Below, piece after piece: positions 55,901 to 64,000 of a DNA stretch of 64,000 nt. The position numbers and the translations under genes are program-made. The stretch covers positions 85,602-149,601 of the forward strand of contig NZ_JAJCIC010000007.1 of assembly GCF_020554865.1 (NCBI RefSeq), read 5' to 3'. Below the pieces are notes generated by a model that was given only the letters and a program-made list of their open reading frames with translations, was not told where the DNA came from and ran no database searches. The DNA comes from Lacrimispora sp. 210928-DFI.3.58 (GTDB taxonomy: Bacteria > Bacillota > Clostridia > Lachnospirales > Lachnospiraceae). The stretch's first letter is position 1, and each line of letters starts with the position of its first letter.

Positions 55901-58900
55901 TGCAGACAGCCATTGAGGGGAAATTTGCTTCCATGCTTGTTCCGTGGACCGTTCTTGCTCCGGCGGTAGACCGGAAAAATCCGGATACAGGGGACATTGA
56001 AACCTTGTCTCCCTTTGGCAGCGGGGAAAACTTCAATTACGCAGCCTTTGCCCAGGAGGACTTTGAGAACCGGTATTACAGTTCAAGACTGCGCATTGAA
56101 AAGCTGGATGCAGAGACAGGGGACAACATTATCCATGATGGGGCTATCTTTAAAATCTACGCGGCAAAGCGGGATGTGGAGAAAGCAGGAGTGAATACGG
56201 CTAACGGTACGGGAGCAGTGCTGTTTGGGGAAGCCGTGGACATTCATGGAAAAACCGTGGCAGATGCAGACGGAAAGCCTATTTTATACCCCAGAGTAGG
56301 AGAGAGCAACATCAGTGAGAATGACCTGCCTATCCATTTGGATGAGGAGGGGATCCCACAGTACGATGAAAGCCAGCTGATCCGCCAGCAGGATGAAACG
56401 GGAAACGAGGTAGGAATCTTTAGGGCCTATTCCACCATCCGGGAGCTTGTGATAGACGGTCAGGTGCAAAAGGAGAAGACAGGCTATATTGAGACCTATA
56501 AACCTCTGGGAGCCGGAGCCTATGTCCTGGTAGAGCTTGAGGCACCGGAGGGCTATACAAAGAGCCGCCCAGTGGCCTTTGAGATCTACTCGGACGATAT
56601 TACCTACTACGCTGATGACCGCCACATAGACGGCACAACAGATGGCTGGAAAGAGGAAACAGCAGCAAAATACCAGTATGCAATCCCGGTATCCGGAGGC
56701 ACGGACAAATACGAGACAGAAACGACCGGCCAGGTGCTGGTACAGGATCATCCCTCCCGCATGGAGATCCATAAGGTGGAGGACGGAGATTCCCTGGTGG
56801 GAAACCAGAACAGCCTTCAAAAGACAGATGCCCAGGGAGAGAAAGAGAAAAGCGGCGGTTTTGACCGTGAGCTTGCAGTCAATGATAAGGGAGACCTTTT
56901 CATATACGAAGTCCGCGGCCGCAGGGAAAAGCTTCAGGAGAGGGGAGATGTGCGCGATATTGCCTATGACCCGGAGGCCCAGGAGTGGTACGGCTATGTG
57001 ACAAAGGCCTTTGATGAATATTCCGAGAAATTTGTGGAAGGGACAGAGAAGGAGCTGAAGGCAATGAAGGGGGTAAAGCCCCTCTACGAGCTGGACGGAA
57101 CCTTCACCGGAAAGGGGATCCGGTTTGATATCACCATATCTGAGGCGTCCCTGGCTCTGTACCATGGAATCGAACTTGAGCCGGCCGGAGAGCATGCCTA
57201 TAAAGGTGTGGAAGCTGTATGGGAAAACGGAAAGGTAGCCAGGATCCAAAACACCAACACAGGAACTCACAGGGAAATACGGGAAGCAGGGGAAGACAGC
57301 GGCCCGGCACGTCTAAGAGAGTGGGATGCTGTGGAGGTGGAAAATGAACCGGTTGAGCTGTATTTCTATGATCTGACAGAGCTTGAGACTGTCGCCAGCC
57401 TGCCTTACAGACTGGAGGAGTATGGAAAGAAGGAGCTGGCTCTTTACAGGGAGCCGGATACAGGAGAACTTTTTGTGCTGGATTCCAGAGGAAACCGCAT
57501 CTGCTATGCGGACTCTCTGACAGGAATGGCCTACGTCTATGACGACTATGGCCGCATCATTGCCTATACGGCGGATGAAAATGGACAAAAGCAGCTGGTG
57601 CAGTCCATTCAGATTATGGAGGACGGCGGCACAAGGACCATTTATAAGGACAAGCAGACAGTGGATGATGAAAATGGCCTTCCCATCTATTACACGGACG
57701 GCAGGCTGGTTACCAAAGAAGAGCGCTGGGAGACAGATGCCAGCACGGATCCTTACGGAAATCCGGAGACAGAAGCTGCCACCCACACGATCACACGTCT
57801 GCCCTTTGGAGCCTATATTCTGGAAGAAGAAAGGGTACCGTACGGCCAGGGTTACATTCAGGCAGAATACATGGGCCTGATACTGGAGGATACAGAGGAG
57901 ATACAGAAATATTTCCTTCAGGATGAATTTACAAAGACCGCTTTTGCAAAGATCGATGTCATGACCCAGAAGGAAATACGGGATGCCCATATGACGCTGT
58001 ACAGGGCTTTGACAGATAATGAAGGCAGGCCCCTCCGGGAGGAGGACGGAACCTACCGAAAGGGAGAAAGCTATGCTGCCTGGATCAGCGGATATGAATA
58101 CGATGACGATGGGAACATGAAGTATGACGGAGGAGGAAATCCCATTCCAACCACCAAACCTCATTGGATCGATCATATCCCGGTAGGCGCCTATGTGCTG
58201 GAGGAAACCATCTGCCCTTATGAGCAGGGATACGTTCTGTCAGAAGCTGTCAATGTGGACGTTCTGGAGACAGGCCATGTGCAGAGCTTCCAGATGGAGG
58301 ATGATTTTACTGCGCTGGATATCCGGAAATATGACACAAAGAATGAGGATGTGATATACAAGGACAGCGAGGCATACCTGACCTTATACCATGCAAAGCT
58401 TGACGGGGAAGGACAGCCGGAGCTTACAGACGGAATGCCTTCCTATGAGGAAACGGAAAGGATATTTACCTTCCGTGCCGCCACCTACAAGGATGGACAG
58501 GAGGTTGCGGCAACGGGCCGCATTGTGACAGATGCCGCCGGGAATCACCCTATCATAAAATATGACTATGATTTCCAGACCATCCCCAACACCTGCCAGG
58601 GCCGTTGGTACTATACGGAAAATGCCGCGGTAAGGCTGGAATATCTGCCGGTGGGCCACTATGTCCTTGTGGAGACAGGAAATCCAAAAGGCTATGCCAC
58701 TGCGGGCCCGGTTCTCATTACCGTAGAGGATACAGGCCATTTGGAGAAGATCCAATATACGCAGATGGGAGATAAGCCCTTAAGCTTAGAGATTTCAAAG
58801 GTAAACATTACAGGCGGCAAGGAGGTAAATGGAGCGACACTTACCATCTATCCTGTAAATGAGGACGGGACGGTAAGCGATGAGCCACTTATCCTTCACC

Positions 58901-60858
58901 AGCCCACGGAGAACGGAGAATACCAGGATATCACAGCCACATGGACAAGCGGCCTGGATGGCAGGTACACCCAGGAGGACAGGGAGGCCGGGATGATCCC
59001 GGAGGGCTTTGAGGAAGGTGATCAAAAGCCTCATGTGGTGGAATATATCCCGGAGGGCAGCTACATTCTGCGGGAGGAGACAGCACCCTATGGCTTCCTT
59101 CAGTCAGTGGATGTGCCATTTGCCATTATTGATACGCAGCTTGTACAGACAGCAGAGATGATAGATGAGATACCAGATGGGATCCTAAAAATTACAAAGA
59201 CAGATGCGGATCACCCGGAAGAAACGCTTTCCGGAGCAGATTTTCAGCTGGAGAACAAAACTCTGGGCATCCACTGTCAGACAGTGACAACCGATGAGAA
59301 AGGGGAAGCTCATTTTAACCCCCAGCCCATCGGATATATGGATCAGGACGGCAATTTTAAGCCATACACCTATCTCTGCACAGAGACAAAGGCAGCTGAG
59401 GGACATATGCTGACATTGAAGCCCTATGAATTCCAGTTTGAGTATATCGACGAAAAGACAGCCCTTATTCCTCTGGAGTATTATCCGGCAAATGACAGCA
59501 ATAGGGTAGTGTCAGAAAAGCTGCTGGGTGATACAGCAGAATATCTGGAAGGCGTCACCCTGCGGATCGAGAGGAAGCAGGATGCAGGCTCTTCCTGGGA
59601 GACAGTGGATGAGTGGATAAGTGGAAAGCAAGGCCACTATACAAAAGACCTGAAGGCCGGAAGCTACCGTCTGGTAGAGGTGGAGGCAGCTGAGGGCTTT
59701 CAGATGCTGGCACAGCCCATTGAATTTACCATCACAGATGGTATGAAGGAGATTCCGCGCCTGACAATGCGCAATTATTCCACCATTGTGGAGATCCCCA
59801 AAGTCAGCAGCAGTGGAAGCCTCCTTGCGGGAGCCAGACTGCAGCTCATCAGAAAGGATACCGGAAGGATCGTAAGGGAGTGGACGTCGGAAGCAGAAAA
59901 GGGCCAGACCTTCTATGGCCTTGAGGCAGGAGCGTATATCATACATGAGCTGGAGTCTCCTTCGGGCTACAAAAAATCTTCAGATAAGGAGATCACCGTA
60001 CAGGAGACAGATACCTCCATTCAGGTGTTCCGGTATGAAAACAGCCTGAAATCCTCAGGGGGCGGAGGAGGCGGCGGTACAACCCCTGTCCCGGAATATA
60101 TCGTCTTTAAAAAAGCAGATCACGCTGGAAATGCGGTGGAAGGAGCAGAATTTACCTTTTATGATCAGGAGGGGACGATCATAGGAACCTCTGTCAGTGA
60201 TGCCCAGGGCAGATTCCGCATAAAAAAGCCCCGGGACGGCACCTATACCTTCCGGGAGACAAAAGCGCCGGAGGGCTACAGGGGCAATACGGATATCTAC
60301 AGCTTTACAGTGAAAGGATCCGGCATTATCCGCGGAACCTATGAGGTTGTAAATGAAGAGATCCCGAAGCCTGTTTACAAAAAGGACGGCATCACAAAGG
60401 AGCCTCTGCCAGGTGCAGTCCTTTCTATTGAATGGAAAGAAGACGGGGCTCTTTGCACCTTTGAAGGGATCACTGGGGAAGACGGCTGCCTGGATTTCAA
60501 ACCGCCTTGTCCCGGAACCTACCGGATCAGAGAGCGAAAGCCGCCGGAAGGGTATCTGCATTCCCAGGATATTTATGAATTTTATGTGGATGAAGACGGA
60601 CAGATAAACGGCAATACCGTTGTCTACAATTTCAGGCAATTAAAGAAGATTGGCAGGATCACGGCCTCCTATCAGATAAAAGACCGGTTCGGCAGAGGAA
60701 GCTTCCGTTTTGGAAAGAGAGAGAGGATCCGGACAGGAGATGACTTCCCGCTTTACCAGACCATATTCACGGCGATCGCAGGTCTGGCAGGTGCAGGCAT
60801 CTGCCTGTATGCTGAGAAAAAGAAGGGAGGAAAAGGAAAAAATGAGAACAGGCCTTAA
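49960..60858 (+). CDS. Giant thioester-domain / SpaA-repeat surface adhesin
   Basis: 3632 residues. Signal peptide ~1-30. A thioester domain follows, with Cys83 (FCLQPGKK) and Gln143 (AVVQTYIWG) able to form an internal Cys-Gln thioester that can covalently capture host ligands. A Cys/His-rich section at ~425-490, then a Glu/Gly/Ser-rich low-complexity stalk (~600-790, repeats of SAGGENAGSEGG). From ~945 on there are about 11 SpaA/Cna-B-like beta domains, each ending in a Y-x-[IVL]-x-E-x-x-[AS]-P-x-GY strand (e.g. GAYVLVELEAPEGY, GSYILREETAPYGF, GTYTFRETKAPEGY). These usually carry isopeptide bonds. A G7 linker lies at ~3368. The C-terminus has TGDD, a membrane helix (~3605-3622) and a Lys-rich tail. 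Probably wall-anchored by the adjacent sortase. Confidence 0.9.
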   Translation: MKYVKKLKQAWALIMVLAVIITSIPLSSMAENTAAGDRNTGTVEMIIRGDTFQGKNFNVFGHMHHSITMYHVNPVEGHVPSFCLQPGKKLPNHTIMNYTRYDLNQGESVPYIGSWERFLHINLAYEWAVSGNYYEPARYAVVQTYIWGCIAGYEDNWAVQDGVQQQLAGIMGARASQLYGEMKAYVRAEAEGFNGTGGGALPAWNGTQQRMELKDGGYELTLDISTCPQLRETMWTFPGSGWSYAVSTDGKSITFQYRGTGIPNGTITSAELNGISNRFYLYLLQPQDSNLQVQVGWINLEKTPANVYFSVGDYQPTGEGGGELELYRHSETFESNYNIDLEKYCAETNQRLEGAAFYVWEDFDFSQVNEGGYTEGEPDGTTGQVYLNRMSPEPESNYICDTITTDENGYASHSDVRSYNYSKTYCMGHPAPEWVECDHEADEECSCEEENDRLREQWQAEQELCASTCDFHVSNEDEDNHEQDTAAMEAMLADRDETYENFINLEYSYTLEEIHARNGYTLHGKHNDDQPIETVVLSSAQAEGGVMAGSFHQESTVSDRPVIYTYPTGSQKMEGRRAYQYQVPEAADLSLEEMRSIVELQEEKEKETKPEAAPEGAAGQSSGTADGSPAKDGGEEGTVETEDTGGEEDSKDGGEGNSGSAGGENAGNESGNETAGEENTGSEGGSGSAGGENAGSEGGSESAGGENAGSEDDSGASGEENGSRESGGEPAGEESTGGGDSVSAEEDAGPGGAEIEDTREKGSSAAQREVQADTTEASSAASISSRFHGRMQLLSKAPDISGEQTEEKKQREPDISREKEETGNQEQASIKTASSSETIWEEDDPFEDTETYSYEYTRFPIEQDNSRSIEYIHLEEEKETEGGGTGQQGLFARAARAIISFFSDDDEEEDSITATLPPFIDDDLDPMDTSAYGDPDTILYTFKVWDHRTEGRIHMNKRDLELYKKDEKSSYGRTQGDATLEGAVYGLFAAQDIIHPDGKSGVVYNQNDLVAVAATDKEGNASFLAFTEKPGTRLDGSGNIAPPAGSTGPENLYDGSSVTSSSEGFGTITYPDYENDNGSRWIGRPLLLGNYYIMEISRSEGYELSVSGSNLTETNRTMDGIATIRQSGQVSVVRGLSDNTHMEADGSWNDFTIERYRTEQGYDITVKGYPEGTVFYRVDLEEKTETVKSVIGGSWQEKTENGGTLYQTAKGGEYKLGPDGNPVLKLPDASGSEPEERIPYAETLSYRFRTAPRPNGTAAPKDLSKWNQSIQPTYLKDQVNEMLSQIGYRQAKAVQGAPWADIPLTGAANGQAAGEILDWFTEHSFFDCGSVESVYEKDGAWYARVCYDCTSGNDSCPAVYDAASKTLYVRKEAEVTGGPADRIHYWIAYEKGSYRLNSRTASVAEKRAATKEIPYGEDISSYLQILYQPVYETYAPGEILRDTGGNPIPVMEYVPIYEDVEVTYQDEVLTQVKAAYDKDTGIYTIHVDNSTDWEAETEAIRDMYRAVTDQSAIEYEGQEMRYDQYLVRVAGAAVDAVAAIPPLNEGSYIKTQQLTYPGQNEPQQDGGTDKKPVQLLQRVIKQSIKVTKDISQSSYDKVNTYGSVHNDPLTTLLGLFGKGPSIQGAKLLNQFKFKLYLKSNLENIYVDEEGKLLSEDIGNDDGKADAELIFLPPKKGGGRRLLETKADGSYHYQKFFDAMYAADQKAGNTYPAQVLEQFALDYYDIAAYKEEILEAEPELNSDAAYEKALNLAKEEASAYLDMFVGLDRRLAIAWDKDDGGGADRDKTTLECNTKNGKDDYYDHSIMLPYGTYVIAEQTAADVRNELANRHYERDYPKEITLPFVPHIITDSNTGEEEANYEAGDPYFRYSSSDTPEDLIRKYKIRFNEETHIIKAHSHDGDFEVFKYGLDKDIRPGHSMTSKPPYDAEYMDGANGTVKAYYRGYTSQSEDKGTRDGVVYDGNETDSGQLEIRDAVPTMKGMQTAIEGKFASMLVPWTVLAPAVDRKNPDTGDIETLSPFGSGENFNYAAFAQEDFENRYYSSRLRIEKLDAETGDNIIHDGAIFKIYAAKRDVEKAGVNTANGTGAVLFGEAVDIHGKTVADADGKPILYPRVGESNISENDLPIHLDEEGIPQYDESQLIRQQDETGNEVGIFRAYSTIRELVIDGQVQKEKTGYIETYKPLGAGAYVLVELEAPEGYTKSRPVAFEIYSDDITYYADDRHIDGTTDGWKEETAAKYQYAIPVSGGTDKYETETTGQVLVQDHPSRMEIHKVEDGDSLVGNQNSLQKTDAQGEKEKSGGFDRELAVNDKGDLFIYEVRGRREKLQERGDVRDIAYDPEAQEWYGYVTKAFDEYSEKFVEGTEKELKAMKGVKPLYELDGTFTGKGIRFDITISEASLALYHGIELEPAGEHAYKGVEAVWENGKVARIQNTNTGTHREIREAGEDSGPARLREWDAVEVENEPVELYFYDLTELETVASLPYRLEEYGKKELALYREPDTGELFVLDSRGNRICYADSLTGMAYVYDDYGRIIAYTADENGQKQLVQSIQIMEDGGTRTIYKDKQTVDDENGLPIYYTDGRLVTKEERWETDASTDPYGNPETEAATHTITRLPFGAYILEEERVPYGQGYIQAEYMGLILEDTEEIQKYFLQDEFTKTAFAKIDVMTQKEIRDAHMTLYRALTDNEGRPLREEDGTYRKGESYAAWISGYEYDDDGNMKYDGGGNPIPTTKPHWIDHIPVGAYVLEETICPYEQGYVLSEAVNVDVLETGHVQSFQMEDDFTALDIRKYDTKNEDVIYKDSEAYLTLYHAKLDGEGQPELTDGMPSYEETERIFTFRAATYKDGQEVAATGRIVTDAAGNHPIIKYDYDFQTIPNTCQGRWYYTENAAVRLEYLPVGHYVLVETGNPKGYATAGPVLITVEDTGHLEKIQYTQMGDKPLSLEISKVNITGGKEVNGATLTIYPVNEDGTVSDEPLILHQPTENGEYQDITATWTSGLDGRYTQEDREAGMIPEGFEEGDQKPHVVEYIPEGSYILREETAPYGFLQSVDVPFAIIDTQLVQTAEMIDEIPDGILKITKTDADHPEETLSGADFQLENKTLGIHCQTVTTDEKGEAHFNPQPIGYMDQDGNFKPYTYLCTETKAAEGHMLTLKPYEFQFEYIDEKTALIPLEYYPANDSNRVVSEKLLGDTAEYLEGVTLRIERKQDAGSSWETVDEWISGKQGHYTKDLKAGSYRLVEVEAAEGFQMLAQPIEFTITDGMKEIPRLTMRNYSTIVEIPKVSSSGSLLAGARLQLIRKDTGRIVREWTSEAEKGQTFYGLEAGAYIIHELESPSGYKKSSDKEITVQETDTSIQVFRYENSLKSSGGGGGGGTTPVPEYIVFKKADHAGNAVEGAEFTFYDQEGTIIGTSVSDAQGRFRIKKPRDGTYTFRETKAPEGYRGNTDIYSFTVKGSGIIRGTYEVVNEEIPKPVYKKDGITKEPLPGAVLSIEWKEDGALCTFEGITGEDGCLDFKPPCPGTYRIRERKPPEGYLHSQDIYEFYVDEDGQINGNTVVYNFRQLKKIGRITASYQIKDRFGRGSFRFGKRERIRTGDDFPLYQTIFTAIAGLAGAGICLYAEKKKGGKGKNENRP

Positions 60859-62296
60859 GGATATCGCCAAAGCAGGCTTTCTGGTCCTTTTGCTGGGAAG
60901 CCTGCTGGCAGGAAAGGCTTTTGGAACGGAAGCACAATATGTATCTGATCAGATCCTGTATTCTGATCTTGAAGCAGCAGAGACAATCCCTCAGACAGCA
61001 TGGGTGCAGATAGTAGACAGGCAGACAGGGAAGGAACGCCAGGTCCTTCTCCCTCTGACCGAGGCAAGCTTCATCAATGAGCGCTGGAGTCCTGATTTTA
61101 AACTGGAGCTGTTTGTATCAGGAATGGGAGCAGACTATTTCCTGCTGGGAGAGGCCCTTGTGCCCCTTGACAGCCCGGAGGGTCTGCTGCCCTTCCAGGG
61201 GGAGCTTTTGCGGCAGGCCGGACTGGACCCTTCGGGTTACCAGATCGAACAGATCCGGTGGAAGGAGATACGCGGTGACAATGGTATCCTTGATATCAGA
61301 GGAAAGAAGCGGGTCAGAGACTGCGCTGCTGTGTACAGCGGGCTCGTTTCCGTCTCCTCCCATGGAGGAGAGTTTAAGGAGGACGGCCTTTATCCATCGG
61401 AAACAGAAGAGAAAGCAGACCGGTCAGGAACGATCCTGTGCTTCACATTCCTCCTCATCAGCTGTTTTGTGATCATGCTGTTGTGGAAAATCCCCAGGCT
61501 CGCAAGGAGGAGACTGCCGATCCTCACAGCTGTATTTCTTCTTATTAGCGCCATAAGTATCATACATCTGGCAAGCATCATGGCTGCATATGGAAGGGGA
61601 CAGGCCTCCTATAATGATATAAGGGACATTGCCTATGGAACGGCTGCCGGCTTTTCCCAGGCAGCAGCTGCCTCCCCAAGTCGGTTTCAGGAAATAGGCG
61701 AGCCAGCTGCTGCCTCTCAAAGGCGCCATGAGAAAGGGGGCACGTCCCTTCTTCCTGTCAACGAAGCGGCTCTCTATGAGGCAAATGAGGAGTACAGGCT
61801 GTGGGTCTCCATTCCAGGCACCCATATTGATTATCCTGCAGCGCAGCACAAGGATAATGTATACTATCTGGACCACAGCTTTACAGAGGAGGAACAGGCA
61901 TCTGGCTGCATTTTCCTGGATAAGGAGAGTGTTCCGGGAATATCCCGCAATACCGTCCTTTACGGTCACAATATGAAGGATGGCTCCATGTTTGCAGATC
62001 TGAAGAAATACAAGGACAAGGCGTACTTCGATGCTCATCCCGCCATCTTCCTGCATCTTCGCGGGCAATGGCTGGAATGCCCCGTTTTTTCCTGTCAGCT
62101 TCGCGCAGAAACAGACGGAACAGCCATGAGAACGGATCTTACGGAAGAAGAGTGGAAGGAATACCTTCAGGAAATGGAAGCTTCCTCTCTCTACAGCACA
62201 GGGATCCACCCTGGCGCGGATCAAAAAATAGTCACACTTTCCACCTGCCACGGTTCCAGTGAAAGGATGCTCATACAGGCGGTATTTCCGGACTAG
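60842..62296 (+). CDS. Class B-type sortase with an extra extracellular domain
   Basis: 484 residues from ATG 60842 (GGGAGG upstream), overlapping the end of the adhesin gene by 17 nt. Signal peptide ~1-28; an extracytoplasmic domain of ~170 residues (QTAWVQIVDRQTGKERQVLLPL onward); two membrane helices at ~197-220 and ~227-247; then the sortase domain with His376 (YGHNMKDGS), Cys469 (LSTCHGSS) and Arg475. Class B sortases are normally 220-260 residues, so the N-terminal half is extra. The domain may present or fold the substrate; that is inference. Overlap and order point to the giant adhesin as substrate. Confidence 0.88.
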   Translation: MRTGLKDIAKAGFLVLLLGSLLAGKAFGTEAQYVSDQILYSDLEAAETIPQTAWVQIVDRQTGKERQVLLPLTEASFINERWSPDFKLELFVSGMGADYFLLGEALVPLDSPEGLLPFQGELLRQAGLDPSGYQIEQIRWKEIRGDNGILDIRGKKRVRDCAAVYSGLVSVSSHGGEFKEDGLYPSETEEKADRSGTILCFTFLLISCFVIMLLWKIPRLARRRLPILTAVFLLISAISIIHLASIMAAYGRGQASYNDIRDIAYGTAAGFSQAAAASPSRFQEIGEPAAASQRRHEKGGTSLLPVNEAALYEANEEYRLWVSIPGTHIDYPAAQHKDNVYYLDHSFTEEEQASGCIFLDKESVPGISRNTVLYGHNMKDGSMFADLKKYKDKAYFDAHPAIFLHLRGQWLECPVFSCQLRAETDGTAMRTDLTEEEWKEYLQEMEASSLYSTGIHPGADQKIVTLSTCHGSSERMLIQAVFPD

Positions 62297-62319
62297 CGCA
62301 GTGTTTCAGAAGTTCTCAG

Positions 62320-62346
62320 CCTGAATTTGCGCCGCCTATCCGGCGG
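62320..62346 (+). repeat. Partial copy of the structured element (hairpin 3 module)
   Basis: CCTGAATTTGCGCCGCCTAT-CCGGCGG nearly repeats 37514-37540; the GCCGCC-tatcc-GGCGG hairpin is identical, including the loop. Confidence 0.55.
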
Positions 62347-62436
62347 AGAGCTGCATGCCTGAACGGTTGTGCGTAATTTGCCGCACTCAGACAATCATTC
62401 ATTCCCTATCTTGCAGATTATCAGGAAACATAGTAT

Positions 62437-62540
62437 AGTAGACCTGCACGCGTCCAGCGGGCAGACGCGCCACCGGACCACGAAAGTCTGGTGGACGCAT
62501 TTGGCATACCTGAATTTCGTGCCGCCTTGCAGCGGCGGAC
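62437..62540 (+). repeat. Three-hairpin structured element, copy 2
   Basis: Hairpin 1 GCGTC/GACGC (from 62451), hairpin 2 (62467-62498) with 11 pairs around CACGAAA, the exact shared spacer GGCATACCTGAAT (62503-62515) and hairpin 3 CCGCC/GGCGG (62522-62538). About three quarters identical to copy 1. It ends 44 nt before the MATE gene on the same strand. Confidence 0.6.
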
Positions 62541-62583
62541 TTTCATGGTAAATGTATTTGAAATGGGAAAATGAAGACGGCAG

Positions 62584-63930
62584 GTGAACAAAGTGAAAAA
62601 GAATACAGATTTACTTCACGGAAGCATCCTTACAGCGCTGACAGAGCTGGCAATACCGATCATGGCGACCTCCCTTGTGCAGACAGCTTACAATCTGACT
62701 GATATGGCCTGGATCGGAAGAGTAGGAAGTGATGCAGTGGCGGCAGTGGGAGCAGCCGCCATGTATACCTGGCTTTCCAGCGGCGTGGCTGCGCTTGCCA
62801 GGATGGGCGGACAGGTAAAGGCAGCCCATGCTTATGGAGCCGGGGATCAGAAGGAGGCCGTCCAGTATGGAAAAGGAGCCCTGCAGATCGCAGTGATGCT
62901 GGCGCTGGCCTTCGGCCTTCTCGTCAATCTGTTTACACGTCCGCTGATCGGCTTTTTTCATCTGAATTCCTCAGAGGTAATACACAATGCAGAAATATAT
63001 CTGCGTATCGCCTGCGGCCTTATCGTATTTGCATTCGTGGGACAGACATTAACCGGTCTTTACACGGCAGCCGGAAACAGCAGGACGCCATTTATTGCAA
63101 ACTGTGTGGGAATGGGCGCAAATATGATCCTGGATCCCCTTCTCATCTTTGGTCTTGGTCCAATACCAGCTATGGGAGTTATGGGGGCAGCGGCAGCGAC
63201 AGTCACAGCCCAGTTTATCGTCAGCCTGGTCCTTATCCTCTGCGTCAGAGGGGATGCGGTACTGTCAGGTCAGATACAAATCTGGAAGCCCACACCTCCC
63301 CGCTATTTAAAGATGATCATAAGAATCGGGTTTCCTGCCTCCATTCAAAGCATGCTTTACTGCGGGATATCCATGGTGCTCACAAGATTCGTTACCTCCT
63401 GGGGAGATGCGGCAGTGGCTGTCCAGCGTCTGGGCGGTCAGATCGAGACGATCTCCTGGATGACAGCAGACGGCTTCGGCTCTGCGATCAATGCCTTTAC
63501 CGGGCAGAATTTCGGAGCAAAAAATATGAAGCGGGTCAAAAAAGGGTACATGATATCAGCAGGTGTCATGTTCCTTTGGGGAATGTTTACCACCAGCCTT
63601 TTGGTATTTGGCGCAGTCCCCATCTTTTCCCTGTTTATCCATGAGCCGGAGGTCATCCCCATAGGAGCAGGCTACATGCGCATCATCGGATACTCAGAAA
63701 TGTTCCTGTGCATAGAACTCATGACCGTAGGCGCCATGTCCGGAATGGGAAGGACTATGGAAGCCTCCATTCTCACCATCCTCCTGACAGCCTCCCGTAT
63801 TCCCCTGGCCTTCTGGCTGGGCGGCACATCCCTGGGCCTGGAAGGAGTATGGTGGGCCCTTACGATATCAAGTGTAGTCAAGGGAATCGTGTTCTTTTCT
63901 GTTTTTATGGTGTGGATGAGGAAGGTGTGA
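62584..63930 (+). CDS. MATE-family efflux transporter
   Basis: 448 residues, 12 membrane segments in two homologous halves. N-terminal LLHGSILTALTELAIPIMATSLVQTAYNLTDMAWIG is typical of the DinF/NorM-like MATE group; the second half starts with IRIGFPASIQSMLYCGISMV. It exports cationic drugs or metabolites in exchange for Na+ or H+. The GTG start at 62584 has only a weak site; GTG 62593 is an alternative. The last 70 nt of the window after the stop hold no gene. Confidence 0.87.
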   Translation: MNKVKKNTDLLHGSILTALTELAIPIMATSLVQTAYNLTDMAWIGRVGSDAVAAVGAAAMYTWLSSGVAALARMGGQVKAAHAYGAGDQKEAVQYGKGALQIAVMLALAFGLLVNLFTRPLIGFFHLNSSEVIHNAEIYLRIACGLIVFAFVGQTLTGLYTAAGNSRTPFIANCVGMGANMILDPLLIFGLGPIPAMGVMGAAAATVTAQFIVSLVLILCVRGDAVLSGQIQIWKPTPPRYLKMIIRIGFPASIQSMLYCGISMVLTRFVTSWGDAAVAVQRLGGQIETISWMTADGFGSAINAFTGQNFGAKNMKRVKKGYMISAGVMFLWGMFTTSLLVFGAVPIFSLFIHEPEVIPIGAGYMRIIGYSEMFLCIELMTVGAMSGMGRTMEASILTILLTASRIPLAFWLGGTSLGLEGVWWALTISSVVKGIVFFSVFMVWMRKV

Positions 63931-64000
63931 ATAAAATCAAAAAATTGTAGGTTTGTCAAACATTTGTTACACTGACTGCAAATAATTCTTTAGCACCTGA

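Overview
The window looks like a chromosome segment from an anaerobic, spore-forming Firmicute, most likely a Lachnospiraceae member (Enterocloster/Lachnoclostridium-like). This rests on moderate GC, two oxygen-sensitive class III ribonucleotide reductases, a bifurcating transhydrogenase (nfnAB), AddAB repair, a QueT transporter behind a preQ1 riboswitch, MscL with a zinc-ribbon tail and a very large SpaA-type surface protein with a class B sortase. The genus cannot be fixed by eye.

Layout. 1-600: end of an unrecognised beta-rich protein and a GNAT acetyltransferase remnant. 748-5471: a DUF2935 metal-binding-type protein and a giant multicopper oxidase; each carries an apparent one-base frameshift in a short homopolymer. 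5653-6205: queT with its riboswitch (minus). 6458-11447: two lipoproteins, tRNA-Glu, a His-rich YmaF-like protein with a Cys-rich partner, and ssrA (tmRNA) flanked by an inverted duplicate of its own 3' end and an integrase remnant. 11573-12970: Na+-dependent transporter. 13141-24239: deoxynucleotide metabolism (nrdD, nrdG, dut, and a second nrdD fused to a thioredoxin-like domain) with NrdR-box-like sites, interleaved with an aldo/keto reductase, two XRE regulators, mscL, a TPR protein and hflX. 24540-34932: FMN-binding-like membrane protein, addB-addA, a PfkB sugar kinase and a MocR regulator. 35302-37354: thyA divergent from two overlapping tandem DHFR genes. 37577-40979: aldose epimerase-like gene and nfnAB. 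41106-48664 (minus): a LevR-type sigma-54 activator followed, after a textbook -24/-12 promoter, by KDPG aldolase, galactitol-family PTS EIIA/EIIB/EIIC and an IlvD/Edd dehydratase, read here as a sugar-acid Entner-Doudoroff operon. 49071-62296: CAP-domain secreted protein, a 3632-residue thioester/SpaA adhesin and its sortase. 62584-63930: MATE transporter.

How the parts connect. Within one window the cell makes dNTPs anaerobically (two NrdD, one NrdG), removes dUTP (Dut), makes dTMP (ThyA) and recycles dihydrofolate (two FolA), while NfnAB balances NADH, NADPH and ferredoxin. The intergenic gaps hold at least two families of structured repeats: a three-hairpin element found just upstream of two unrelated genes (37442-37541 and 62437-62540), and a palindromic element shared by 24396-24489 and 35030-35103. 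No CRISPR array, rRNA operon or intact mobile element was seen.
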